Below are positions 48,861-58,162 of a DNA stretch of 64,000 nucleotides, in pieces (position 1 is the stretch's first letter; every line of letters begins with the position of its first letter). This DNA is from Maniola hyperantus (taxonomy: Eukaryota; Arthropoda; Insecta; Lepidoptera; Nymphalidae). Both the position numbers and the translations under genes were made by a program. The stretch lies in assembly GCF_902806685.2 (NCBI RefSeq), contig NC_048557.2, positions 10,053,554 through 10,117,553 on the forward strand. The letters run 5' to 3'. The notes beneath the pieces are model-generated. The model made no database searches. It was not told where the DNA came from and saw nothing but the letters and a program-made list of their open reading frames with translations.

Positions 48861-49072
48861 TCACTACCCCTATTATAATTTTTTGTTGTCCTTCAATGTT
48901 TCGATTGTCCTTCAATCACGTCGCAACGGAGCAACGGATCGACGTGATTTTTTGCATGAGTATAGTTTAAGACCTGGAGCTACTTTTTATCCCAGGAAAT
49001 CAAAGAGTTCCCACGGGATTTTTAAAAACCTAAATCCAGGCGGACGAAGTCGCGGGCTAGCTAGCTAGCTAG
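48861..49072 (+). mobile_element. Helitron group C at the satellite edge
   Basis: TCACTACCCCTATTATAATT start, TCCTTCAATCACGTCGCAAC, body, hairpin CGGACGAAGTCGCGGG and a fourfold GCTA run ending CTAG. The last satellite unit st ops where it begins. Confidence 0.82.
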
Positions 49073-49111
49073 TTGAAAATAAATTATTGTGGTATACCAT
49101 AATTTAAAACA

Positions 49112-49280
49112 CCTTTTAATGATCTCCCTGGCGCAGTGGTAAGCGCCAGATGGAGTAATGGTCTTATTGGTGGGAGGTCTCGGGTTTGATATCCGGTAGG
49201 GGTAATTTGGAATTTTATAATTTCTAAATTTTCTTTTCTCTGGTCTGGTGGGAGGCTTCGGCCGTGGCTAGTTATATGCC
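49112..49280 (+). repeat. SINE-D, 5' half
   Basis: GATCTCCCTGGCGCAGTGGT, a small duplication (GCGCCAGATGGAGTAATG), TCTCGGGTTTGATATCCGGT, GGTGGGAGGCTTCGGCCGTG. Confidence 0.78.
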
Positions 49281-49555
49281 CATACCGTGCCAGCCAGTTT
49301 TAAGTATAGAGTACATAAAACCCAATAAAACATTCACCCCTAGTGTTTTATCGGTTTACCTAGGAATGTTATTGCATTACACAGTTTTTCTAGACAGCTT
49401 TTATTTCGGCTTTCCCAATAAAAAGATGGCCAAAGCCTCTTTCTTAGTAGAATACTAATGTAACCCAATTTGGTAGTAGTAAAAAATAACGAAACTCAAC
49501 TAAAGGTTATTTACGGTGGATCAAGAACAGAATAGAATAGATACTAGGTAATATT
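49281..49555. other. Unassigned stretch
   Basis: A 64-codon ORF runs out of SINE-D and has no domain. Confidence 0.2.
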
Positions 49556-49840
49556 ATAAATGCAAAAGTGTGTCTGTCCGTCTGTCCGTCTGTCTGTCTG
49601 TCTGTCTGTCTGCTAGCTTTTCACGACCCAACAGTTTCAACGATTTTGATAAAATTTGGTACAGTGATAGTTTACATCCCGGAACGCACAACAGACGGAA
49701 ACGTTTAAGTGCGGAAACCAGCCCAGAGTTAAGAAGAAGAAGAAGTTTACATCCCGGGGAAGGACATAGGCTACTTTTTATCCCGGAAAATTAGACAGTT
49801 CCCACGGGATTTAAAATAATCTAAATCCACGCGGACGAAT
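49556..49840 (+). mobile_element. Helitron group B with LINE end inserted
   Basis: AATATTATAAATGCAAAAGT, GTCT array at 49572-49608, CAACGATTTTGATAAAATTT, insert, then GGACATAGGCTACTTTTTAT and AAATCCACGCGGACGAA. The CTAG end is lost. A 61-bp insert at 49683-49743 ends (AAG)n and has a 14-bp TSD, AGTTTACATCCCGG (49669-49682, 49744-49757). Confidence 0.82.
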
Positions 49841-49854
49841 ACGAATATATTTTT

Positions 49855-50050
49855 ATTCAAGTAAACTTTTACAAGTGCCTTTGAATCGTCTTAATTGTTT
49901 AATTTACCGTTGCTTGTACAATAATATTATAAATTGATCACTTGAAAAGAGCAACCGCCGAGTTTCTTGCTAGTTCTTCTCGGTAGGAAAGGCATACCGG
50001 ACCAGTGGTAGATGCATTTGACGATTCAAAAGTACTTTAATTTAACAAAA
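49855..50050 (+). repeat. Jockey/CR1-like LINE 3' UTR, inverted pieces
   Basis: 49855-49895 is the tail reversed (ATTCAAGTAAACTTTTACAA). 49950-50040 is forward (GAGCAACCGCCGAGTTTCTT, TAGGAAAGGCATACCGGACC). An inverted pair of UTR pieces. Confidence 0.65.
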
Positions 50051-50072
50051 AATGTTTCTATTCTATTCATAT

Positions 50073-50373
50073 GAGCCGTGATAGCCTAGTGGTTAGGACG
50101 TGCACCTCTCATTCAGGTCAGGGGTTCGATTCCGGGCACGCACCTCCAACTTTTCGGAGTTATGTGAGTCTTAAGTAAGTATCACTAGATTTAACGGTGA
50201 AGGAAAACATAGTGAGGAAACTTGCATACCTCAGAGTTCTCTAAGGTGTGTGAAGTCTGCTAATCCGCACTTGGCCAGCGTGGTAGATTATAGCCAAAAC
50301 CCTTCTCACTCTTAGACTGTAACAACAAGTGCTCTGTAGTGAGTCGGCGATGGGTTGATCATCAACATGATTA
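50073..50373 (+). mobile_element. SINE-E, full length
   Basis: GAGCCGTGATAGCCTAGTGG (A box), GGGGTTCGATTCCGGGCACG (B box), full body, GATGGGTTGATCATCAACAT. Confidence 0.87.
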
Positions 50374-50472
50374 TATTTAAATGAGTTCTGTATTCGCCAC
50401 TATACTTTCGAGGCAATGTGCTACAGGCATTGACTTATATTTACTTCGTAAGGACAGGGCCATTGAACAAGC

Positions 50473-50768
50473 AAAATGGCACCGACTCATTGGTCCTAAA
50501 ATATTTATTTAGCACCAATGCAACCTCACCCCCCGTTCACACGGCAATCCAGTTTTTTGCAGGATCCCGTTTGATGGGCGGGATGCTCGCTAGCATATAA
50601 ACACATTCGCCATCAAACGGGATCCTGCAAAAAACTGGACGCCGTCTGAAAGGGCTGTCAGTGACGTCTGGATTTCAAACAGGTCGTTCATTAATATCTA
50701 AGAGGTGGCGCTGATTTATTTGGTTAAAACTGTGAAAAATTTTGTTCGCCTTGTCATTTATATCGATG
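50473..50768 (-). repeat. Repeat T split by a MITE
   Basis: AAAATGGCACCGACTCATTG to CACCAATGCAACCTCA, then MITE, then AGTGACGTCTGGATTTCAAA to TATATCGATGG. The uninterrupted copy is at 1629-1800. Confidence 0.75.
50529..50657. mobile_element. Fold-back MITE with TCA duplication
   Basis: Arms CCGTTCACACGGCAATCCAG, TTTTTTGCAGGATCCCGTTT and complement on the right (GTTTGATGG/CCATCAAAC). 129 bp with TCA at 50526-50528 and 50658-50660. The empty copy of T confirms the junctions. Confidence 0.83.
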
Positions 50769-50940
50769 GCTACAGGACTTATATGATATATAGGTATATT
50801 TGAAGGTGTTATGGTGCGTGCTGTCGACCCGTACGACCGTGAATTTATTACACGGGGGAAATAACCATGAAAAAATTGTTATTCTTACCTTTTGAATGTT
50901 ATGGAACGTATGAGTTCCTTCTTTACTCCTTTATATTTTA

Positions 50941-51175
50941 TCTAAATATATAAAATGAAAAGGTGACTGACTGACTGAATGACTGACTGACTGACTGATC
51001 TATCAACGCACAGCTGAAATTACTGGACGGATCGGGCTGAAATTTTGCATGCAGATAGCTATTATGATGTAGGCATCCGCTAAGAAAGGAATTTGAAAAT
51101 TCAACCCCTAAGGGGGTGAAATAGGGGTTTGAAATTTGTGTAGTCCACGCGGACGAAGTCGCGAGCATAAGCTAG
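50941..51175 (+). mobile_element. Helitron group A, full copy, head of a tandem pair
   Basis: TCTAAATATATAAAATGAAA start, GACT array, full body, hairpin, CTAG at 51172-51175. The next Helitron's TCTAAATATATAAAAGG begins at the next base. Confidence 0.9.
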
Positions 51176-51275
51176 TCTAAATATATAAAAGGAAAAGGTG
51201 ACTGACTGACTGACTGATCTATCAACGCACAGCTGAAACTACTGGACACATTGGGCTGAAATTCGGCATGTGTGC
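51176..51275 (+). mobile_element. Helitron group A, 5' part, tandem second copy
   Basis: TCTAAATATATAAAAGGAAA, GACT array, ATCAACGCACAGCTGAAACT, ending at AAATTCGGCATG. It shares CAGCTGAAA (usual: CAGCTCAAA) with the first copy. Confidence 0.85.
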
Positions 51276-51335
51276 CAGGAATCGAACCCCCAACCTCCTA
51301 AGACTAGAGTGCGGTTAACTATTTCACAAGCAAAG
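51276..51335 (-). repeat. tRNA-like SINE head fragment
   Basis: TGCCAGGAATCGAACCCCCA is a reversed B box, followed by CCTCCTAAGACTAGAGTGCG. Only the head; family not certain. Confidence 0.45.
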
Positions 51336-51610
51336 TGTGCAAACAGCAACCTCAATATTAATTCCGAGAACGATATTGCACTGCATATTTTCGCTTTATT
51401 CGTGTACCAACTGCATATTAAATATGCGACAGCCATGCATGCAGTAGAAAATGGAGAAAAAACTGCTCGCTCGACGCACTTTTGTGCCGAAAATTGTGGT
51501 ACAAAGTAAAGTAATGTACACATAAATATACACGTCCCTAGATTCTAGAGCTTTAGCATAGTAGGGACTTGGTACCTAGTTCTAGTCAAAGTTTGTAAGA
51601 AAAAAAAAAA
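51336..51610. other. Unassigned stretch
   Basis: Overlapping ORFs of 94 (reverse) and 79 (forward) codons over 51239-51523, neither with a known domain; they overlap repeats at one end. Confidence 0.2.
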
Positions 51611-51793
51611 CTAGCTTATGCTCGCGATTTCGTCCGCGTGGACTATCAAACCCCTATTTCATCCCCTTACGGGTTCATTTTTCAAAACCCTTTCTTAGCG
51701 GATACCTACGTCATAATAGCTCCCTGTATGCCAAATGTGCCAAAAGTGTTGATAGATCAGTCAGTCAGTCACATTTTCCTTTTATATATTTAG
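51611..51793 (-). mobile_element. Helitron group A with small deletions
   Basis: CTAGCTTATGCTCGCGATTT start, GGATACCTACGTCATAATAG, TGCCAAATGTGCCAAAAGTG (deletion), GTCA array, TTTTCCTTTTATATATTTAG. Confidence 0.83.
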
Positions 51794-52325
51794 AAAACCG
51801 GCCAAATGCGAGTCAGGCTCGCGCAACAAGGGTTCCGTATTACAGTCGTATTTTTTCGTAATTTTGCACGATAATTCAAAAACTATGATGCATAAAAATA
51901 AATAAAATTCTGTTTTAGAATGCACCGGTGAAGACCTTTCATTTATGATACGCCACTTGTTACAGTTTATCAGTTCTGTTAATGGGCTGACCTCATGGGC
52001 CAGATCTTGCACTTTTGTGAAAATTTTTAATTTTGCTTTTTGACACGACTTTATTATTAATAATTGTAATTTTAACAATTTTCTTCTAAGTATATTTATG
52101 TTAGTTAGTACTCGTAGTTTAATTAGTGTAATTGAGCTTTATGGTCGTTCCAATTAAATAATAAATAATAATCTTACTTCGAAAATTGTTAATACCTACT
52201 AATTATTAGTTCATGAACACAATTTAATTTTTTTGTGTGATGTAACCACAAATTCACGGTTTTCAGATTTTTTCCCCGAAAGTCTGTTATAAGACCTACC
52301 TACCTGCCAAATTTCATGACACCCC
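51794..52325 (+). mobile_element. Element G split by a retro-insert
   Basis: AAACCGGCCAAATGCGAGTC to GATACGCCACTTG, a 200-bp insert (about 51967-52170, TAATGGGCTGACCTCATGGG to AAATAATAAATAATAAT), then CTTACTTCGAAAATTGTTAA and CTACCTACCTGCCAAATTTC. The insert has an A-rich, AATAAT-ended tail, like a 5'-truncated LINE. Confidence 0.7.
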
Positions 52326-52435
52326 GCACACCCGCACAGCCCCCGCGCTAACCCGGTGCGGTATAGCGCGGGTGACGTGCGGGTGTGCGGGGCGTTCCCT
52401 CCCCGATTGCCATTTCGACCTGTCGCGTACTATAC
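52318..52435. repeat. GC-rich MITE X, left end missing
   Basis: CCCCGCACACCCGCACAGCC, GTGCGGGTGTGCGGGGCGTT, GATTGCCATTTCGACCTGTC, GCGTACTATA. The pairing left TIR is absent. Confidence 0.65.
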
Positions 52436-52686
52436 CAAGATAGTTTCGCTACTGCGTGCTGGTAGCATGCAAAGTTAATGTCAAAACACACACGCACCTC
52501 AAGACACATTATGTGCGTGGAAAACACTCCAAATTTTATATTTACCCCATAAAAACATGGGGTAATGGCCCCGGCCCCTTACACTGAATGTTCCCATTAA
52601 ATATCAATGGAAAAGGTTTTATGTTTCACCGGTGTTAGATTTAAGGGGTACTTATTTGTAAAATGTGCTATTACGTTTTATTTTCG
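52436..52686. other. Unassigned stretch
   Basis: Includes ACCCCATAAAAACATGGGGT, a short palindrome at 52544. Otherwise unmatched. Confidence 0.2.
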
Positions 52687-52906
52687 ACTAGCTTATGCTC
52701 GCGACTTCGTTCGCGTGGACTATACAAATTTCAAACCCCTATTTCACCCCCTCAGGGGTTGAATTTTCAAAAATCCTTTTTTAGCGGTTGCCTACGTCAT
52801 AATAGCTATCTGCATGCCAAATTTCAGCCCGATCCGTCCAGTAGTTTAAGCTGTGCGTTGATAGATCAGTCAGTCAGTCAGTCACCTTTTCCTTTTATAT
52901 GTTTCG
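52687..52906 (-). mobile_element. Helitron group A, full copy
   Basis: CTAGCTTATGCTCGCGACTT start, full body, GTCA array, CACCTTTTCCTTTTATATGT. A Helitron 3' scrap (CTAGCGTTTACCCACGACTT) follows at 52908. Confidence 0.88.
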
Positions 52907-52985
52907 ACTAGCGTTTACCCACGACTTTGTCCGCATGATTATAGCCTAATAGATGATGCCCGATAGTTCCGTTAGGATTAAGGAG

Positions 52986-53134
52986 TTAGGGCGTTTGTGC
53001 GTTAATCCGTATTAGGTTCGTATCCGTAAATCTCCGAAGTGAGCGTCATACAAATAAGTAGGTACATTCGAATTTCGATTCGTATTTTTTTCACGGAGCC
53101 GTAAAATCACGGATGAGTGCACAAATGCCCTTAG
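52986..53134. mobile_element. MITE with GGGCGTTTGTGC ends
   Basis: TTAGGGCGTTTGTGCGTTAA at the left and TGCACAAATGCCCTTAGG at the right are imperfect inverted repeats. Inner CCGTAAATCTCCG and CACGGAGCCGTAAAATCACG pair loosely. About 149 bp. Confidence 0.65.
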
Positions 53135-53565
53135 GAAAATTGGAATTATCTCGCACTCTTCCTCTACCTAGTTAGGTATTGACTAAAAATATATTTGCAA
53201 AAAATTTTATAACTGAGAACCTCCTCCTTTTTGGAAGACAGTCACATTAAATTTCTGCTTTAAAACTGGGAACTTTTATAATACGTAACTGGAGCAAAAA
53301 ATTCAACGTTTTGAAAAATCTACTGACGCCGTGATTCCCGTCTTCCTGATGTGACAAGGGAATACATTTCCAATCGTCAATGGAGATAAATGAGCACTTT
53401 TAAGCAAAAAGATCGAGTTTTTCTTGTAGTTCCTATGCTTTGAAATGGTAGCTTTGCTACTAACGTTCGAAACTGAAGCAGGCGATGAAATTAAACATTT
53501 CAATTCTGAATCACCATTTAACTTTGAAAGAAATACACACTTTTTGAAAAACCCTGCGAAGTACT
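53135..53565. other. Mostly unassigned
   Basis: TGAGAACCTCCTCCTTTTTG at 53213 is an end piece of the DNA element at 15389. The rest is unmatched. Confidence 0.25.
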
Positions 53566-53695
53566 TTTTTTTTTAAGGAATATTAGCCATGTTAAATGAC
53601 TGATATTCCCCTTTCCTCTCCAAATAAGCCTCAAGCTTGTGCTAGGAGTAGGTACGACAATAGTGCAACGAGCGGGGCTTGAACCGTCAACCATA
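53566..53695 (-). mobile_element. SINE-F, head missing
   Basis: AAGGAATATTAGCCATGTTA, TTTCCTCTCCAAATAAGCCT, GGAGTAGGTACGACAATAGT, GGGGCTTGAACCGTCAACC. It stops within the tRNA-like head. Confidence 0.8.
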
Positions 53696-53812
53696 CCTAT
53701 GTGACGTTTTGTCGGTCTTAATGATAGGGACAACGCTCTACAAATCTGCTATCTCCTTCTAAAGGTCGATGTACATTACTTTCTGCCGCGTACTGTATAA
53801 ATCTTTACCCTT
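53696..53812 (+). repeat. Repeat holding the Helitron empty site
   Basis: GTGACGTTTTGTCGGTCTTA, ACAACGCTCTACAAATCTGC, TATCTCCTTCTAAAGGTCGA. Matches both flanks of the Helitron at 61251 (61190-61250 and 61502-61560), uninterrupted here. Confidence 0.75.
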
Positions 53813-53857
53813 TCCTTTAGTCCTTGTAACTTTAAAAGTTAAAACTAGTTATTTTTA

Positions 53858-54062
53858 AGGTTCCGTACGTCAAAAGGAAAATAGGAACCCCTATAGGATC
53901 ACTTTGTTGTCTGTCTGTCAGTCCGTCTGTCTGTCTGTCGTGTCTGTCACAAAAACCTATAGGGTACTTCCTGTTGACCTAGAATCATGAAAAGCAAGTA
54001 TCTTAGGTCTTCTAGCACAAGTAAAGGAAAAATCCGAAAACCATGAATTTGTGGTTACGTGA
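53858..54062 (-). mobile_element. Element G, 3' half reversed
   Basis: AGGTTCCGTACGTCAAAAGG, GTCT array, CTATAGGGTACTTCCTGTTG, AAAAATCCGAAAACCATGAA. Lies head to head with the next copy. Confidence 0.8.
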
Positions 54063-54066
54063 CAAA

Positions 54067-54500
54067 AAACCGGCCAAGTGCGAGTCAGGCTCGCGAAATG
54101 AGGTTTCCGTAATACAGTCGTATTTTTTCGACATTTTGCACGATAAATCAAAAACTATGATTCATAAAAATAAATAAAAATCTGTTTTAGAATGTACAGG
54201 TGAAGACCTTTCATATAATAACCCCCATTTGATATAGTTATCTTAATTCGAAAATTGAAAAAACTAATTACTAGTTCATGAACACAATTTAATTTTTTTT
54301 GTGTGACCTAACCACAAATTCACGGTTTTCAGATTTTTCCCCAAATGTCAGCTATAAGACCTACCTACCTACCAAATTTCATGATTCTAGGTCAACGGGA
54401 AGTACCCTGTAGGTTTCTTGATAGACCGACAGACAGACAGACAACCAAGTGATCCTATAAGGGTTCCGTTTTTCCTTTTGAGGTACGGAACCCTAAAAAT
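54067..54500 (+). mobile_element. Element G, full copy
   Basis: AAACCGGCCAAGTGCGAGTC start, GGTGAAGACCTTTCATATAA, AATTCACGGTTTTCAGATTT, short GACA array, TTTGAGGTACGGAACCCTAA. A good reference copy. Confidence 0.88.
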
Positions 54501-54809
54501 ATATTAAAATGTGTTCATGAACAAATAAATAGTATTTTCAACTTTCAAAGTTAAACTCTGTTCATACAAACATAGGTTTTATGTTAAAACTCTCATTATA
54601 CTGCTTACATTATTCATGCCGAGCAACGCCGCGTCGCAGAAACTAGTTTGATAACAACTTCATATGTAAATTTAACTAATATCATCATCACAACTTATAA
54701 CGTAGCAGCACACGAATGGAATTCATTTGAATTTCATTTACAAAGTCTGTTTTCGGGGAGTGAGTTCATTTACATATTTCTATTATCAAATACAACAAAA
54801 TATTTACAA

Positions 54810-55035
54810 CTAGCTGATGCTCGCGACTTCGTCCGCGTGGAATTAGGTTTTTCAAAAATCCCGTGGGAACTCTTTGATTTTCCGGGATAAAACGTAGCCT
54901 ATGTCACTCTCCAGGTCTTTATCTATACCCATGCAAAAAATCACGTCAATCCGTTGCACCGTTGCGACGTGACTGAAGGACAAACCAACAAACCAACAAA
55001 CAAGCACACTTTCGCATTTATAATAAGGGTACTGA
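54810..55035 (-). mobile_element. Helitron group C, tandem unit 1
   Basis: CTAGCTGATGCTCGCGACTT start to AATAAGGGTACTGA. Complete, non-coding. Confidence 0.9.
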
Positions 55036-55174
55036 TTAAACTAATATCATCATCACAACTTATAACGTAGCAGCACACGAATGGAATTCATTTGAATTTC
55101 ATTTACAAAGTCTGTTTTCGGGGAGTGAGTTCATTTACATATTTCTATTATCAAATACAACAAAATATTTACAA

Positions 55175-55400
55175 CTAGCTGATGCTCGCGACTTCGTCCG
55201 CGTGGAATTAGGTTTTTCAAAAATCCCGTGGGAACTCTTTGATTTTCCGGGATAAAACGTAGCCTATGTCACTCTCCAGGTCTTTATCTATACCCATGCA
55301 AAAAATCACGTCAATCCGTTGCACCGTTGCGACGTGACTGAAGGACAAACCAACAAACCAACAAACAAGCACACTTTCGCATTTATAATAAGGGTACTGA
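55175..55400 (-). mobile_element. Helitron group C, tandem unit 2
   Basis: Same sequence as the copy at 54810-55035, as far as can be seen by eye. Confidence 0.9.
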
Positions 55401-55541
55401 TTAAACTAATATCATCATCACAACTTATAACGTAGCAGCACACGAATGGAATTCATTTGAATTTCATTTACAAAGTCTGTTTTCGGGCAGTGAGTTCATT
55501 TACATATTTCAATTATCTAATACAACAAAATGTTTACATTT

Positions 55542-55930
55542 TGCGGTGAACTTTATTGTTATATTGTAAAAGTTGCGTTATTGCACTAACTTTGACACTG
55601 ATATATTATTGATATATATTATATATTATTACTGATAAATTGTTAGCTCAATTTTTTTACATTTATATTGTTATTCAATTCAATTCTAATATCTAATGTA
55701 ATCTGCTTCATATTGTGTGTATATTGTTATGGGTTGTAACTTGTATTTTCATTGCCTGATTTTTTTTTTATTTTTTTTTTTTATTATAGATATCGATTAC
55801 CTACTGTAATTTTTTGGCGAAGAGACGTGAACACTGACGTTGGCCTTGTCCACAAGTCGCTAGCGAGCTTTGGAGCGGTCTATATTATGTTGGGTGTCTT
55901 TCTGAGTGACAAAATCCGTACCTAATAACT
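55542..55930. other. AT-rich stretch
   Basis: T tracts near 55758-55781 and ATATATTATTGATATATATT. No ORF or family recognised. Confidence 0.25.
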
Positions 55931-56195
55931 CAATAGTAGCTCAACGAATTAGCTAGCTGAAGTGGCAGTGGGCAGGCCATGTCTGCCGCAGATCTGATGG
56001 CCGCTGGGGCAGACGTCTTCTGGAGTGGAAACCGCGTACCAACAAGCGCAGCATGGGACGACCTCCAACTCGCTGGACTGACGACCTTGAGAAGGTAGCG
56101 GGAAGTGGATGGATGAGGAAGGCAAAGGATTGTGTGTGGTGACTTTGTGGGAACCTTGCCTGTTTGTGTCCAGCGGTGGACAGCTGTAGTATATA
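55931..56195 (+). mobile_element. RTE-like LINE, C-terminal remnant
   Basis: Plus strand encodes SELKWQWAGHVCRRSDGRW, GRRLLEWKPRTNKRSMGRPP, TRWTDDLEKVAGSGWM: open and well kept. Ends TGTCCAGCGGTGGACAGCTG. The overlapping reverse ORF at 55953-56219 is a shadow. Confidence 0.78.
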
Positions 56196-56356
56196 TATTC
56201 TATAATAAATCATGGTCACTTACTAAACGTGAACTAACCACGTCATCTGATTGAAGAATATGAGAATAAAAGCTTTTTTGTTTCTATTATAATCTATGAG
56301 TTTAGCAGTTTTTTTTAGTTTGTTTGTCTGTGACGTCACCTCCTGTAGTTTACACA

Positions 56357-56382
56357 TCATCATCATCATCATCATCAACCGA
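56357..56382. repeat. (CAT)n run
   Basis: About seven CATs then CAACCGATTATAGAA, possibly the tail of a reverse RTE or SINE-E copy. The 200 bp after it resembles no family here. Confidence 0.5.
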
Positions 56383-56629
56383 TTATAGAACATGCGCCCC
56401 TTTGCGGCTACACGCCACCCCCAAGCTCTTCCACTTCGCCTGTCCTTGCCCAGATACAACCAGTTCTTCTATGGATTTGTATTACTTCGTCAGCCGAACC
56501 TTTAGGTTAATGGCCTTCCAACTTCCAACATCCCTTTTGCTTATTTTGCTCTTGCTTGCTTATTAGTCCTTTCCATTGTGTGGTTTGATAATAATACATT
56601 AATAGATATATACCTATATAAGAGCCGTT

Positions 56630-56782
56630 GAAGTCGGAAAGTCGTTGAGTGGAGACCGTGTTTAAGCAAGCGTAGTGACTAGTGTGGGACGGTGTCGCTC
56701 TCCTGGTGTGGTAGCGCTCTTTTGCGAAGGCCTATGTCCAACAGTGGACATCCACAGGCTGATGATGATGATGATGATGATA
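56630..56782 (+). repeat. RTE-like LINE tail
   Basis: GAGTGGAGACCGTGTTTAAG, GGACGGTGTCGCTCTCCTGG, GAAGGCCTATGTCCAACAGT, GGACATCCACAGGCTGATGA and GAT units. Confidence 0.65.
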
Positions 56783-57240
56783 TAACTATAAGTAGTTGAG
56801 TAAAAAAGGTATTCTATCCAGAATTCTAGTGTGAAGAGCTGATATAATATTCATATGAACCGTGTTGTATTGGTGCGAGCACGGAAAGCACGGGTACAAA
56901 GAAACTTCACTCGTAAACATCGGGACCTGTGACCTTCGCGTATAACTACGCCCTATAGACGTGGCGACACGTTCCACGGCACGAAAACCACTATCGATTA
57001 TATTCAGGCTGTTATTTTTAAAGCAGTCAGGCGAAAACTTAATCTACCTAATATTATGTTCAATGCTCGGGCCATATATCCGCCGATAAATTTTCACAAC
57101 GCGTTAAACTTAGTGGCCACATTAGAACGGTTAACGTCTAATACCAATTGAATTGGTGTTAAATTTGTCACGCCGAACGGCAACGTGAATTCCGTTGTCA
57201 AAATTATCGCGTTAGGTCGTTAATCAACAGTGTTTCCCAT
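56783..57240. other. Unassigned stretch
   Basis: No recognised family, apart from TACCAATTGAATTGGT at 57142, a short palindrome. Confidence 0.2.
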
Positions 57241-57289
57241 CTCCATCGCCCGCTGAGTGACTCTGAGCTTTCTTATGAGGCCCATAGTT

Positions 57290-57496
57290 CTTAGCCTTAG
57301 AGCCCTTAGAGCCTCAATAGCTCAACCGGTATAGGAGTGGACTGAAAACCGAAAGGTCGACGGTTCAAACCCCGCCCGTTGCACTATTGTCGTACCTACT
57401 CCTAGCACAAGCTTGACGCTTAATTGGAGAGGAAAGGGGAATATTAGTCATTTAAAAAAATGGCAAATATTCTTTAAAAAAAAAAAAAAAAAAAAA
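57290..57496 (+). mobile_element. SINE-F, full length with TSD
   Basis: GAGCCTCAATAGCTCAACCG, GGTCGACGGTTCAAACCCCG, full body and a long poly-A. ATAGTT flanks it at 57284-57289 and 57497-57502. The insertion includes some extra 5' bases (CTTAGCCTTAGAGCCCTT), perhaps part of the transcript or filler. Confidence 0.88.
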
Positions 57497-57511
57497 ATAG
57501 TTAGCGACCAT

Positions 57512-57638
57512 TTAGGCTAACATGCGCACCACGAGAAAATTTTGTCTACGCATTTACTCGTCTTATTTGTATGAAGAAACACGAGATAATGCGTAGACAA
57601 AATTGTCTGTATTTATTGTAGGGCGCATGTTAGGCCCT
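57512..57638. mobile_element. Fold-back MITE in LINE, CAT duplication
   Basis: CTAACATGCGCACCACGAG and AAAATTTTGTCTACGCATT at the left; AATGCGTAGACAAAATT and GCGCATGTTAGGCC at the right. 127 bp with CAT at 57509-57511 and 57639-57641. Confidence 0.8.
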
Positions 57639-57848
57639 CATGTCTCGGATCCATATGTCATCACTGGCAACACACTCTGTATTTTACACATTTCGTTTAA
57701 ATTAAAGGACATTGAAACCCTTAGGTAACCTTTACCTTTTGCTATTTTGTATGGGTATCTCAAGAAATTCAATTTAGATGTATAAATGTGATGTGGTCCG
57801 TCTGAACAAGCCTTTACAAGACGAGCAAGCGTCAAACATACCAAGTAA

Positions 57849-58162
57849 TGTAGAGACCTCCATATCGTTTTAAACTATGCCCCAGATTCAGCAGACAAGG
57901 CTAAATTACAACATTCTGCCTGAATATTATATAGCCTGGCGGGCTCATAGCTAGGTAAATACTTCGTCCTAACATTACCTAGGTAGGTTAGTTTTAACCT
58001 AGATTTAACAAGCTATTACACAGTCTTTATAGAGAACTACATTATATCGCCATCTAATAAAAATTATGAAAAATGTTACGCAGTCAAGTTGGTTCAAGAA
58101 AAATAAATAACTATGTTGGTAGTGCGTACTAAAGTATTAATACACTCTTTTGCAAAAAAAAA
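57849..58162. other. Unassigned stretch
   Basis: Nothing recognised. Confidence 0.2.

Larger units (their letters stand above)
54674..55541 (+). repeat. 365-bp tandem unit carrying a Helitron, 2.4 copies
   Basis: AACTAATATCATCATCACAA starts at 54674, 55039 and 55404, exactly 365 bp apart. Each of the first two units is about 136 bp of flank plus a 226-bp group C Helitron; by eye they are identical. The third has the flank only, with changes (GGGCAGTGAG, TATCTAATAC, ATGTTTACATTTTG). Confidence 0.92.
57241..57848 (-). mobile_element. RTE-like LINE split by SINE-F and a MITE
   Basis: CATCGCCCGCTGAGTGACTC to GGCCCATAGTT, SINE-F, TAGCGACCAT, MITE, then CATGTCTCGGATCCATATGT to the right end. Joining the pieces recreates the sequence at 31004-31075 (reversed). 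The reverse strand encodes QSVLPVMTYGSET near 57640-57690. Confidence 0.78.

Noticed and set aside
48652..49068. ORFs of 87 and 111 codons
   Set aside because: They span satellite and Helitron junctions and are artefacts of the repeats.
51239..51523. 94-codon reverse ORF and 79-codon forward ORF
   Set aside because: They overlap each other and one end lies in a Helitron and a SINE head.
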